A stretch of DNA of 64,000 nt from Mesostigma viride (lineage: Eukaryota > Streptophyta > Mesostigmatophyceae > Mesostigmatales > Mesostigmataceae): assembly GCA_009746045.1 (NCBI GenBank), contig RPFO01000299.1, positions 908,807-972,806 on the forward strand, in the 5' to 3' direction. Positions 8,481 to 19,595 of the stretch are shown piece by piece (within the stretch, counting starts at the first letter, position 1; every line of letters begins with the position of its first letter). The position numbers and the translations under genes were made by a program. Under the pieces are notes generated by a model. That model saw only the letters and a program-made list of their open reading frames with translations, was not told the DNA's origin and made no database searches.

Positions 8481-11400
8481 ATGTATGAAATGCTATGTCA
8501 GAGTCGGAGTCGGATGACAACATGATATCTGGGTCATCCTTATTCCGTTCGTCACGCAGGACTTTGTCAAGGAGTTGCTCATCTGTTAATTCGTCATCAT
8601 CACGAAGGGGCACCTCTTCGATGATGGCATCTATGTCAAAATAGCCAGACCCTGGTGGCTCTTCCGTGCGTGCTGCGCGTTCTTGGCGTTGAGCCGCGCG
8701 TGCATCAGGAAAAACTGCATCTACCTCATCTGAATCAAAGTACCGCTCACGCGGATTGAAAAGGGCCCTTTCGAGCCCACGTGCTATAGCTGACAACGAA
8801 TGTTCACCAAGTCTAGGTTCAACCATGATCTCGAATGCAGCTTGTACACGAGGATAATCAAGACCCCTACCCATGAGAAACCTAGCATCTAGAGAGTATC
8901 GCCCCGTCTTGAACATGTGGGCCATTGTTTTAATCAGGTTTGGACGCAAGCTAATACTATTGTGGTGCTTAAACCAGTACACAGCAGCACGTTCGAGTAA
9001 ATTGTAGGCGGTCAAGCAGCACCGTCCCTTGAGAGTGGGGGACCCATGAAGTAAATATTCTATCCGGCCTTCTTCTTTCTCGTCCTCATCAATGCCGTGG
9101 CAATACAAGATCTGAAACCCTTCTTGCTCTTCCGACTTCAGCAAATAGCCTATCATCCCAGAATAATTCAACTTGTGGCTAGGCTTAACTTGGCGTGCCA
9201 CGAGGCTTGGCTTGGTTTTGTCATGTTTCCCTTTTTCATCTATCGGTTCTCCCCACCCAAGTTCCTTCTTGAGCTTCAGTTTCACAGCATGGGCTGATGT
9301 AGCCTCAACATCGATTAGCATGTGGACGTGCTTGTGCATTTCTAGTATTCCTTCTTCCACAATTGACATGCCCTTGCCGCCATTGGCTACATGGAAGGCT
9401 TCAATCTTGCCAAGCTCATCGTCATTAAGATCACGAGCCCCCCCTGAAATGGAGATGTGGAGTGTCATATTCTTTAGCGGCGTGCGCCCACGTGCGTGCT
9501 TGGGTTGACGCAATGGAATGAACTCGTCAGTTTCTTGAGCTTCTTCGTGCTGAGTTGCGGTGTTGTGTTCCTCATTGAGTGCAGCGTCCTCACGCTCTTG
9601 TAGATGTCGTCTTGCTTCTCTGTCACATACATTGCACATGCCAAGGAAAAATATATCGCACATTTTTAGCAAGAAGGGTGGTTAGTATTGAATAAAAGAC
9701 TTAAAAAATATTGGCGTATAATTTGGCAAGGAATTCCAATAAAAAAAATTACACAAGGAAGAGTGGCACCTTACCGCCCACGCTTTATCTTGCACGTCAC
9801 GTGATTGCTGAGACCACGTTGGCTCTTGGCCACGAAGGGCGGCTCGCAACAGTTGCACCTCAAATTCTCATTCTTACTTGCCCCAGCTTCACCATCGCTG
9901 TCCTCGTCATCATCCGAAACACTAGCTTCATCATCTATGAATTTTACTTTTTTTGCCCGGCGTGGAGGGGGATCCTCTTCGTCAACCTCATCCCCTTCCT
10001 CCTCCTCTTCCACTTCCTCTTCCCCTTCATCCTCCTCTCCTGGTTCGTCTTCCGATTCCTCTTCATCTTCCCCACCGATGTTGACCCTGTCGATATTATC
10101 TTCTTGCTCATCCTCGGAGGCATCGTCTAAAATGGCATGCCGCCGGCGCCGCCGTCGCCTTGCTGCAGCGTTTAAGTCAGGCACTACGTTGTCCTCCAGT
10201 CTCTCCGGGTCCAGGTGTGGTGGATCCAGTGAGTCCCGTTGCTGGGGATGAACAAGTAGGTCCGGCGTGGCTGTCGGTTGCTGGGCTGGCGTGGTCGTCA
10301 TGGACAGGGTCGTCATCTGGAGACGGCTCAAATGCAGGCGTTTTCTCATTGCATTCGTCAAAATTGAGGGCTCGTTTGGTCCCCTTGCCAGGCCAGGACG
10401 ACTTGCCAACGGTAAAAACGTTTTTTTCTTGGCCATGTTGTTTTGTAGACGTTTGTGTTGATGATGATGGGGTTACAGATGACCCACCCCCAGCAAGCTT
10501 GCCAGCTGCAGACAAAACGGAATTCAATAATTCATCCTCCTCCGCCTGGGACCCCGTCAGATCCACGGTATCCACCAAAGCCCCTTTATTGATTGCGTTG
10601 GAGAGCAAGGGCCCTATTGTCTCAAGTGTTGACAGCACCTCATTTGTTGCATGTTTGACCACCCCATCCCAAAGTTGTTCCTTTTTGCCCAAGGCGACTT
10701 TCAGCCGCTCTAACGTCTTTAGTTGCGGCTCCACCGTTGTCTCGTACGCCTTTCGCACTTTCTCCTCGCAGAGCTTTTCTTCTCTTTCCTTAAGTTCATG
10801 ATACCTTGCCTTAGCAGCATTGACATTCTTGGTCTGTATCTGTACGCCTTCGTTGGCACGGTCGAGGTTAATCGCCCTGTCTCTGATGGCGTTTGTTAAA
10901 TCAACTCGCTGCTTGTTTACTTTTCCAACGAGGTCCTTGAAGAGGTCTTGTTGAATTGAATTGAATTGAATTGTAACATAACTCCGTTGGGAGTATATGT
11001 AGCACATAGCCCTTGAGAGGGGGCATATGGCCTATCATACATCCTAAGCTACTTCCTGCAAGGGTGGGGATGTAAAGGACCCTTGCTCTAGGTGCACCAG
11101 GGCACGTGCATCCCCATGATCTTCAAGCTATGCCCAGCGAAGGGGGAGCCTGTCATGGGGGGGAAGATCAGCATAGCTATACAAAGAAGCTAGGGCATGG
11201 CGTCTCAGCAGAGAGCTACTCCCTGCATGGGCACAGCATAACTAAATAAAGCTCAGTAGGCATCATCTGGAGTGTGGCTCATCATAGGCACACATGTACA
11301 TGATTAAATAAAGCGCGTGGCTTAGCTGGGATAGGGCCTCTAGGAGGCGTACATGTACATGGCCACGGTCTATCTATTCTACACTACTACTGCTGTATTC

Positions 11401-12979
11401 CCCTAAGCTGGGGCGTCTGGAGTCGCTGGGGCCGCGGGGGTCGCCTGCCAGGGCTTGTGGCCGACGTAGATGGCCGCCCCCTTCCAGTACACCGGCTGCC
11501 CCGCCTTGGTCTGCCGGAGCTGTCCAGAGGTAGGTCGGCCATAGCTCCCGTCGCCGTTGTTGCTGCGCCAGGGTCAAGTCGTCGTCAAGGGTGAAGAGAG
11601 TCTTCTCGAGCCGCTTGCGGCGTCTGAGAAAAGAAATCTTGTCCGCCGGGGTCTTAAAGGTTAGAAGGAGCGGGGGCGGCCCTGCCTTACCCCGCGCGCG
11701 GGGAAGGCGGTGGGCGGCCAGCTCGATCTCACCAGTAAGGCCCATGCGATCAAGGATTTCTCTCTCAAAAGCACGCGCAAGCTTCTCGGAATTCTCACCT
11801 TCCTCCATCTTGAGATTCTTGACAATGACGTTGAGGCTGCGCTTGGCGAGCTCGGCCTCCTCGCGGAGGTCAAGCGTCTGCCGTTGAAGCTGGGCTGCGA
11901 CGGCGGAGGTGGTGGAGGTGGTGTGTTGCTTAAGCATGTCCGCCCAGGTGGTGATGGGAGGAGCATCGCCGCGGTCAGGCCAGCCGGGGCTGGCGTGGCG
12001 GCAATGTCCTTCACTGCCTGGGCGGTGAGGCCTGCGGTGTTCTGCAGGACCTCGATAGCGATGGCATTGTTCTTAAGACGCTGGTCGATGTCGAGGAGCT
12101 GGGCTTTGATGTCGGCGGTGGAGGTGGAGGTGGCAGTGGAGGTGGAGGCGAGGAGGGTGGAGGTGGAGGTGACGGTGGTGGAAATGTGAGGGAGCTCAGT
12201 AGCCAGCGTGCCGCCCATTGCCGCCACATCTGCGGCAAGGGGGGTCACGTGCTGCTGAAAGGCTTCCGTGAGGATGGAGCGGTATGTGGCTGCGGAGATG
12301 GTGGGGGCCAAGATCTCGCCGTCAGACTTCGTCAGCAGGGAACAAAGAATCATGTGCTGAAGCTCGGGCCGGGGGTACAAGCCCGTCAGCAGCAGTTCGC
12401 GGCTCTGTTGAAAATTAGAGCCGTCAAATTCCAGTAGGCGACGGATGCTGTGAAAGTAGAGGCACAGCTCAAGAAGCGAGGCGTAGTCCCCGAAGAAAAT
12501 GCAGTGCATAGCAGCGACCGGAGAAATGTTGTTGAACCAGTCGTGATCGTCGGCATGGAAGGAGTGGTACTTGAAACGCGGTTCGCGTGGAAAGGATGAG
12601 CGGCTGCGTTTAGGGTCTGGCGAGGCCGATGGCGAGGCAGGAAGCCCGGGAGGGTGCTGGGCGGCCACCAGTGCGCGACTAGTGTCACCACTGCCTTCCG
12701 GCCCTGATGGCGAAGCTGCAGCCGGAGCTGCAGACGTATTTTCATTGCCGAGCGCAGCCGTCAGGCTGCGTTGCGTCGATGGGCGTTTGCTCATCGTATA
12801 TTGCGTAATAGCGTCGGAAAATTATATCAGCATGTGCGTCTTAGAGAGACGAAGCGATTGTGATATTCACGACTAAATTCGGTGCTCAAACGTGAAAGTT
12901 ATGAGCGCCGCCGTCAGCCATGGCTACCTCGTGACATTTCCATCAGGTCTTGTTGCACCAGGTTATTCATCGCCGCCAT
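8479..12979 (-). CDS. Rep-like HUH endonuclease of a replitron-like transposon, interrupted by a LINE
   Basis: The gene is read on the minus strand in parts. The start ATG at 12979 (MAAMNNLVQQ) has an in-frame upstream TGA. A LINE interruption (10954-12944) follows, then a charged coiled-coil-like segment from about 10953, a basic (RRRRRRRH) and very acidic stretch at about 9900-10190, and a C2HC zinc finger (CNCC...NHVTC) at 9792-9857. A GTAAGG donor just after this joins in phase to an acceptor near 9620 (TACTAAC branch-like signal). The last exon has TLHISISGG (motif I-like), KHVHMLID at 9330 (HUH motif) and GYLLK at about 9147 (the Yxx K nucleophile motif of single-tyrosine Rep proteins). 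The C-terminus is acidic. There is no helicase domain, so it is not a Helitron. From memory, the closest described class is the replitrons of green algae. The frame change near 10250 could be a 64-bp intron with a poor donor or an indel. As it stands the copy is broken by the LINE. Confidence 0.7.
9618..9772 (-). other. Predicted spliceosomal intron in the HUH gene
   Basis: On the minus strand the zinc-finger exon ends ...AAGCGTGGGCG|GTAAGG. The intron contains TACTAACC, a good branch-point match, and ends in TGTGACAG before AGAAGCAAGACG. Splicing joins the two frames in phase (…KIKRGR-EARRHLQ…), which supports the zinc finger and the HUH domain belonging to one protein. Confidence 0.7.
10954..12944 (-). 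mobile_element. ORF1-only LINE copy 1, inserted in the HUH gene
   Basis: The target duplication AGGTCTTGTTG lies at 10943-10953 and 12945-12955. The minus-strand order is 5' end near 12934, ORF1 from 12794, 3' UTR, hairpin ACTCCCAACGGAGT (10981-10994) and tail of ATTCA units (10950s). The element is about 2 kb and has no reverse transcriptase. Its 5' end coincides with that of copies 0 and 2, so it is probably full length and non-autonomous rather than a deletion. Extra bases (about 11) lie between the element 5' end and the right target duplication. Confidence 0.9.
11374..12794 (-). pseudogene. LINE ORF1-like protein (copy 1), frameshifted
   Basis: The protein begins MSKRPSTQRSLTAALG. It has a low-complexity N-terminus, a middle helical region (LLDIDQRLKNNAIAIEVLQ) and a C-terminal half from about 11960 in another frame: SLNVIVKNLKMEEGENSE, GEIELAAHRLPRARG, PPLLLTFKTPADKISFLRRR and LTLAQQQRRRELWPTY. 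The order hydrophobic strand, 'AHRL' and 'LLLTF' followed by basic residues and a RRRELWP end resembles the RRM plus C-terminal domain of L1-type ORF1 proteins, which bind the element's RNA. One frameshift near 11965 separates the halves; copy 2 is continuous at that point. Confidence 0.65.
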
Positions 12980-13540
12980 GGCCCCGGCGTCTTCTTTTCT
13001 TTTTGTTTCCCTTCATTCACACACCTATTTTCGCGTGTATCCTGTCAATCACATGAATCGTGACGCGTGGCCGCTCCTTCTGCCTTTGGTATTCGTGCCC
13101 CGTGAGTAGCCAGCCAATCACACACGACGTAAGTTTCGTAACCGCAATCAGTATTCAGTTAGCCGACAGATGGATCCGTTTGTTGGTGCTGGTAGATGAT
13201 CACTGTTCCGGCCGTCGGCTGCTTCCAGATACCTGGTGCCCATGTGCACCACCGTTATATCCCTGCGACGCGTTACGTTCCAACGTGTCGGCCATTTCCA
13301 TGAAATGATATCTCCGTAACCGCTATTCTATAGATTCCAAGGTGTCAAATCCTCCACCTGGACCTTACTGGGCCTGACGCCCGGAAGTGCCGAAGTAAAC
13401 GCCATCTACGCTCCAACTACGGTCCAATAGATATTCGGTTTGAAACTGACCACGGGGTTTTCGTGGAATGCGCAATCCTCAGATTTTCGGCAGCGATTCC
13501 GAGTAGCCGTAACTAAAGCATGCCCCTAATTGGTACGTAC
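12980..13540. other. Upstream region of the HUH gene, no gene seen
   Basis: No open frame with recognisable content is present. This is the natural promoter side of the minus-strand HUH gene. No clear TATA box could be assigned. A short stretch TTGAATTGAATTGGAACATAA near 13683-13703 resembles the tail of the LINEs and may be a minute 5'-truncated copy. Confidence 0.4.
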
Positions 13541-14800
13541 CCCCCCGTTGTAACACCGTCCCCCCCCCCCCTAATAGAGTCATGCCTCTTATTTCATTTG
13601 AAGGTACCTCAGCCCCCGCCCTGAACGTCAGATCCAAAATCCGCTTGCCAGACCGGGAACTCCGTCCAATACCGTAGTGCATTGAATTGAATTGGAACAT
13701 AAATCCTTCTTTCCGTCACCCTCGATATGTTTTAGTACAATACTACAAATTCACGCCAGTCGGGGTAAAATTGGCTCTTTTTTAGCAAATTTAGCAAATT
13801 AGCAAATTAGCGGAGGCCGGGGGGCGAGATTAATTAAGAGGTACCTTGAAATTAAATAAGACGCATGCCTCTATCGAGATATATGTTTGGAGGCGAGTTT
13901 CTATTGGCGTTAATTTGTAGTATTGTACGACAACTGTCAAGGGTGACGGCATGTACTGAAATCGCGGATACTTTCTAGATCGATTGCGCATTCGACGGTT
14001 AAAAGGCAGAGCTGCGGTTGAAAGTACTGTACGGGGGGGGGACGGTGTTACAACGGGGGGGGGACGCATTTATGGGGGGGGGGACGGTGTTACAACGGGG
14101 GGACGGTGTTACAACGGGGGGACGGTGTTACAACGGGAGGGCGAGATTAATTAAGAGGTACCTTGAAATTAAATAAGACGCATGCCTCTATCGAGATATA
14201 TGTTTGCAGGCGAGTTTCTATTGGCGTAAATTTGCAGTATTGTACGACAACTGTCAAGGGTGACGGCATGTACTGAAATCGCGGAAGTGTCGCGGAGACG
14301 TTTCTACTTTCTAGATCGATTGCGCATTCGACGGTTAAGAGGCAGAGGTGCGGTCGACTGGCAGTACTGTACGACGGTGTTGGACGGAATTTCCGGTTAG
14401 CGATGCGGTCTAAAGCTTTGCATGTCACGTTGTCGGATCTTAGCCCTTGCGTCGCGCTGTGCTGTGGCGAACTTATTCTCCGCCGTCAGATTGCACCGTC
14501 GATGAGCGTCGATGCTCGTCGATGAACCCAACGCAAGCCATGTGACGAAAACAAGTAAAAATTGGTGCGGCGGCCTCTACGGCTGAGTTTGGTCAAGTAC
14601 GCAACTTGTAGCCCGGCGACTCCACGTAGAGCAGTCCGCAGGTAGTCCGCCGGCGTTAATTTGTTAATTTTGTTAATTTGTAAACTGGGGACAACCTAGT
14701 CGGGGTGAAATTGGCGAGACAATAGAAATTCACGTCCGAACATATATCTCGATAGAGTCATGCCTCTTATTTCATTTGAAGGTACCTCTTAACTCGCGTT
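13536..14800. repeat. G-rich tandem array with inverted and direct repeats
   Basis: A module of about 210 bp occurs twice in direct orientation (13822-14030 and 14139-14370). Both contain GGTACCTTGAAATTAAATAA. Near-inverse copies of its start lie at 13570-13606 and 14738-14795. Between the direct copies is a tandem array of a roughly 19-bp unit, a G run followed by ACGGTGTTACAAC (14030-14136), whose inverse appears near 13540-13570 with a C run. The layout suggests a degenerate foldback or terminal-inverted-repeat element. The G runs could form G-quadruplexes. No coding sequence is supported. Confidence 0.6.
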
Positions 14801-15348
14801 AGCACATTTATAACGCAATTTTTTGCGTTATAACACTTTATTTCAATTAAACACATCTAATGAAGCAAGCATGATATGGGCTATCTGAGGCCAGTTATGA
14901 ATTCTCTGAGATATATAAAAAAATGTAGTATATGGTCTTGGCATGTAATTCCCAGCCTGGCTATGTGAAATTCAAAGTTGAAGACACATGGGTCTCGTAA
15001 ACTATGACCCCCTCACACTACAAGGGGCCGGTATGCCACATGGGTCAAGTATTGCAGGCACTGAATTTTTTGGAGTAAAAGCAATATATGTAGACCCTCG
15101 TGGCTGCATATGGGCTTGAAATAAGCAGCCCTCCTATTTTCCCCACACCCATGAAATTATAACACTATAACACTGGGTAGACAAGTGGGTGCACACAAAA
15201 GGCACTGTGGGCCCCTTGGGGGGCATAAACCCATGGAGATGCACAAACTAAGCCCAGATATGTCAAAATAAGACAGGGCAACCACCTGCAGCCAATAATA
15301 CAAGCTGGCCACATGCCACGCTTAACGAGAAGAGCGGGCACTGCGGCC
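14801..15348. other. Intergenic stretch with AACGCAA hairpin
   Basis: No gene is seen. The palindromic word AACGCAATTTTTTGCGTT (about 14819-14836) can form a 7-bp stem with a T4 loop. The same word occurs near 18471-18488, and a version with an A4 loop lies near 38058-38075. Confidence 0.45.
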
Positions 15349-15841
15349 ACCTTGTCCATGCACGTAGGTAACGTGGTACGGACACCCTACGCAAGGCATG
15401 CATTCTAGGAGGCAGCCACCAACAAACTAGTGGTGTTGAGCCTATTTCAGCCTGCCCTAGCAAGGATAAACTAGGCCTAAGCTGCTATAGCTTGCCAGGT
15501 GATGGCCAGCACACCTGGTGGCACATGCTGTCAATGGGAAGCTTTTACTCACCAGTTACGTGCTTGATGATGCCACAGAGACCAGCCAACTGCCTCACAC
15601 TCATGCAATATGTGTATGGGAAATGTATAACAAACATATATGGAGGTATTCAAACCCATACAGCCTCTAAAACTTATCACCATCACCCTGTGGCAGGTCA
15701 ACTGACTGAGGGAAGCATCTAAGAATGGTGTTTTAGAAAGGGGCCAGGCCAGGGTCAAGAAAGAGCATGAATAGTGCAAAAAGAATGTGCTACACAAGCT
15801 AGAACGTATATATAAATGTCAAACATCGATAGGAAAACGAT

Positions 15842-17853
15842 TGAATTGAATTGAATTGTAACATAACTCCGTTGGGAGTATATGTAGCACATAGCCCTTG
15901 AGAGGGGGCATATGGCCTATCATACATCCTAAGCTACTTCCTGCAAGGGTGGGGATGTAAAGGACCCTTGCTCTAGGTGCACCAGGGCACTTGCATCCCC
16001 ATGATCTTCAAGCTATGCCCAGCGAAGGGGGAGCCTGTCATGGGGGGGAAGATCAGCATAGCTATACAAAAAGGCTAGGGCATGGCGTCTCAGCAGAGAG
16101 TTACTCCCTGCATGGGCACAACAGAGCTAAATAAAGCTAGGCATCATCTGGAGTGTGGCACATCATAGGCACACATGTACATGATTAAATAAAGCGTGTG
16201 GCTTAGCTAGGATAGTGCCTCTAGGAGGCGTACATGTACATGGCCACGGTCTATCTATTCTACACTACTACTGCTGTATTCCCCTAAGCTGGGGCGTCTG
16301 GAGTCGTTGGGGCCGCGGGGGTCGCCTGCCAGGGCTTGTGGCCGACGTAGATGGTCGCCCCCTTCCAGTACACCGGCTGCCCCGCCTTGGTCTGCCGGAG
16401 CTGGAGGTAGGTGGGCCATAGCTCCCGTCGCCGTTGTTGCTGCGCCAGGGTCAAGTCGTCGTCAAGGGTGAAGAGAGTCTTCTCGAGCCGCTTGCGGCGT
16501 CGGAGAAAAGAAATCTTGTCCGCCGGGGTCTTAAAGGTGAGAAGGAGCGGGGGCGGCCCTGCCTTACCCCGCGCGCGGGAAGGCGGTGGGCGACCAGGTC
16601 GATCTCACCAGTAAGGCCCATGCGACTAAGAATTTCTCTCTCAAACGCACGTGCAAGCTTCTCGGAATTCTCACCTTCCTCCATGTCGAGGTTCTTGACA
16701 ATGACGTTAAGGCTGCGCTTGGCAAGCTCGGCCTCCTCGCGGAGGTCAAGCGTCTGCCGCTGGAGCTGGGCTGCGACGGCGGAGGTGGTGGAGGTGGTGT
16801 GCTGCTTAAGCATGTCCGCCCAGGTCGTGATGGGAGGAGCATCGCCGGCCAGGCCAGCAGAGGCTGGCTTGGCGGCAATGTCCTTCACCGCCTGGGCGGT
16901 GAGGCCCGCGGTGTTCTGCAGGACCTCGATAGCGATGGCATTATCCTTAAGACGTTGGTCAATGTCGCGGAGCTGGGCGGTGATGGAGTCGGTGGAGGCG
17001 GAGGGGGGGGGGTGGAGGCGAGGAGGGTGGCGGTGGCGGTGGGGATGGTGGGGAGCTCAGCAGCCAGCGTGCGACCCACAGCTGCCACATCTGCAGCTAG
17101 GGGCGTCACGTGCTGTGAGATGGTTTCTTGGAGGTGGAGGAGGAAGGTGGATTCGGTCAAGGGGGAGGGGGTCCAGAGGTCCGTGACAGAGCGGTCAAGG
17201 ATGGAAAAGAGGGCGGCGAGCTGAAGACGGGGGCGAGACCAGCGGGCCAGGTTCTCAGGTCGGTGAGTAAACCGGCCGTCAGGTCCAGTGCGGAGGCGGT
17301 AATGGCTGTGAAGGCGCTGGCACAGGTCGAAAATGGAGGCGTATGACCCATAAAACACGAGCTCCAGTATCTTGATGGGTGGCATGTCGAAAAAGCCGGG
17401 TCTGGCATCGTCGAAGGTGGAAAATAACCCGTCAACGTCAAAGTCGCGCTCAGACCAGCTTGGTTCGGTTGGGCGGCTGCGTTTTGGCTCGGGCGAGGCT
17501 GAGGGCGAGGCAGGAAGCCCGGGAGGGTGCTGGGCGACAACCAGTGCGCGACTAGGGTCACCACCGCCTTCCGGCCCTGATGGCGAAGCTGCAGCCGGAG
17601 CTGCAGACGTATTTTCATTGCCGAGCGCAGCCGTCAGGCTGCGTTGCGTCGATGGGCGTTTGCTCATCGTATATTGCGTAATAGCGTCGGAAAATTATAT
17701 CAGCATGTGCGTCGTAGAAAGACGCGTCGATTGTGATATTCACGGCTAAATTCGGTGCTCAAACGTGAAAGTTATGAGCTCCGCCGTCAGCCATGGCTAC
17801 CTCGTGGCTCGTGGCTCGTGGCTCGTGGCTCGTGGCTCGTGGCTCGTCGATCG
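15842..17853 (-). mobile_element. ORF1-only LINE copy 2
   Basis: The 11-bp target duplication AGGAAAACGAT lies at 15831-15841 and 17854-17864, and the uninterrupted site is visible at about 6069-6079. The minus-strand order is a 5' end made of tandem TGGCTCG-type heptamers (read GTGGCTC on the plus strand, 17805-17850), ORF1, 3' UTR, hairpin (15866-15879) and ATTCA-unit tail. Length is about 2.0 kb, equal to copy 1, and again no ORF2. Confidence 0.9.
16451..17667 (-). pseudogene. LINE ORF1-like protein (copy 2), frameshifted once
   Basis: It begins MSKRPSTQRSLTAALG at 17667 and runs to about 16885. The second half follows in another frame (16888-16451) with DAPPITTWADMLKQH, SLNVIVKNLDMEEGENSE, GEIDLVAHRLP and the arginine-rich end. 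Compared with copy 1 the N-terminal third is quite different in residues 75-160, while the start and the C-terminal RNA-binding-like part are conserved. The N-terminal part therefore evolves fast or recombines. Confidence 0.65.
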
Positions 17854-18145
17854 AGGAAAACGATGCTTAAGCTTTACCAGGCATGGATGGCGTTACCTTG
17901 GCCCAGCCGGTGGCCGCAAAATGGCGCATTTCGGCACACCAAAGCTGTGCAGCATGGTCGCTGGATTCGGCGATTTCTGGCCACCCTTGCACGTTTACGA
18001 CTACTATGTATCATAAAAAGTAAAAAGAAACCGATATATCCTTTAAAATACGCCGGAAAGGTATTGCTGTCAACGTTTCTATCGTCCGGCCTGATCGCAG
18101 TTTATTCCAGCAAGAACGCTGCCGACACCTATCAAATGGCCCATT

Positions 18146-18486
18146 TCTCACCCCAGTATGTTGCTGGGACGCTAACATGTCTTCCTATTAGGTTACGATC
18201 GCGTTTCCTGGGGTCAAACAGCTGCGCCATGTCGCTAGACTACAGCAGGACTGCAGTGGGTACGCGCGATTTCGTTCGGCCATCACCTTCGTCTTCCCAA
18301 AAAAAGTCCTGATTTACAGCTGGCATTGCATGATGCCACGTGGCAACCGTTGGGTACTTGGGTACGGGGATTTTTTTATGAGATCCTAGGGTTATAAACT
18401 AAGCCTGACTGCAGTTGTTTGGCCTCTAAACTATTGGGAAATAGTTGTTTGAACTCCATGTTAACAACGCAATTTTTTGCGTTATA
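18146..18486. other. Intergenic stretch before the LTR element
   Basis: No gene is seen. It ends in the palindrome AACGCAATTTTTTGCGTT (18471-18488), just before the target duplication of the LTR retrotransposon. Confidence 0.4.
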
Positions 18487-18491
18487 ACCTC

Positions 18492-19193
18492 TGTAACGAC
18501 TAAAAATGTTGTGTTTGCAACAGCCTCAGTATCAACATTAGCGTGAAAAGATCTTTATACCTGGGTTGGAGTCGCGACAGATAACCTCACGTCCAGAGAA
18601 GCAATGAAGATGGATCTTCAACAGTTAAGGGAATGAGTCCCCACCCTTGTTAGACACAACAGACAAGTTATATCCAAGTCGACTATCTGTTGAAGTTATA
18701 GTTGACTTTTGGCAAGGGTTGTTTGATTGATGAAACAAGGAAACCCTTGAATTACACCATAGCTTTAGCTCTCACGTACGCACACATGCACGGCCGCCCC
18801 AAACAGGATAAAAGTCATCGTGCACGCAGCATCCATCCAACCCTAACCCGGAAGGACCAATCAAAAGTGAGGATCACTCAAGATAAGATCTTAGCCTCCG
18901 AATCCTCCACACAACACAAAGCCAGCACATACGAAATCTCAAGGACCTGGAACCAAATCCACCAGGTACAACGGTACTGCAGAGAATCTTGACTGACTAA
19001 ACAACACCATGCAAAGTACCCTACGTGGATCAGGCCACGACCAATGAGGGTAGAACAATAGATTCGACAGATCTCAACAGGCCCAATATCTATCAGACGT
19101 CGAAGCCTCCTAACTTCTCAAATAATTGTCCTAAAGAACTCATAATAAGATTCAACAGTAGGAAAACTTTGGATGTAACATTTGGTTGTTACA
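18492..19193 (-). repeat. 3' LTR of the chromovirus
   Basis: This 702-bp terminal repeat begins TGTAACGACT and ends GGTTGTTACA on the plus strand. It differs from the other LTR by about one substitution (CTCACG/TTCACG near 18587) and one single-base indel, which implies recent insertion. Confidence 0.9.
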
Positions 19194-19209
19194 TATCTCC
19201 CCCTCAAGA
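19194..19209 (-). other. Polypurine tract of the chromovirus
   Basis: On the minus strand the bases just before the 3' LTR read TTGAGGGGGAGATA. This purine-rich tract is the usual primer for plus-strand DNA synthesis. Confidence 0.75.
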
Positions 19210-19595
19210 CAGGAACTCCCAGTTCCTAGAAGCCAAGAAGAATAAAACAACAACCTCCACAAAACAACACAACATAAACAGGAAGTCCACCACCTCTTGG
19301 GACAAGCAAGTGGGTTTTTACATCCCCAAAGGGCCTCCTATCTCAGTACATCTGATCATGTCAACCCTGAATAAGACAAATTCACCCACAGATGAAATGT
19401 CATCAAGTGACTAACACACAGGCAACCATGCCTGGATAATACAACTGCAAAGCTACCATGAACTCAGAACTGTCATTGCTGGAAATCTGGACTGGACATC
19501 AGAACTGGTCGCCTCCATTCTGGATCCCCACCTCACTCCACAGCCCATCTCCAACCATCCTGGAACCCTTCACAGAGTGAACCAATCCCCCTTCT

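Larger units (their letters stand above)
15349..18145. repeat. Second copy of the T2 right-half repeat, split by LINE copy 2
   Basis: 15349-15841 and 17865-18140 together match 5588-6353. The 76-codon frame at 15492-15722 is identical to 5729-5959. Similarity ends at about 18145, so the boundary of the repeat unit differs from the TTAA terminus of T2. No transposase is present. Confidence 0.7.

Noticed and set aside
9805-10251. 148-codon plus-strand frame rich in serine
   Set aside because: It is the complement of the acidic Glu/Asp-coding stretch of the HUH gene. Its composition is explained by that and nothing else supports it.
8479-12979. HUH gene as a Helitron
   Set aside because: No helicase domain and only one tyrosine motif of the YxxK type; the hallmarks of Helitron RepHel are missing.
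14030-14136. CRISPR-like array in the G-rich repeats
   Set aside because: Repeats are contiguous, G-rich and without unique spacers; the genome is eukaryotic.
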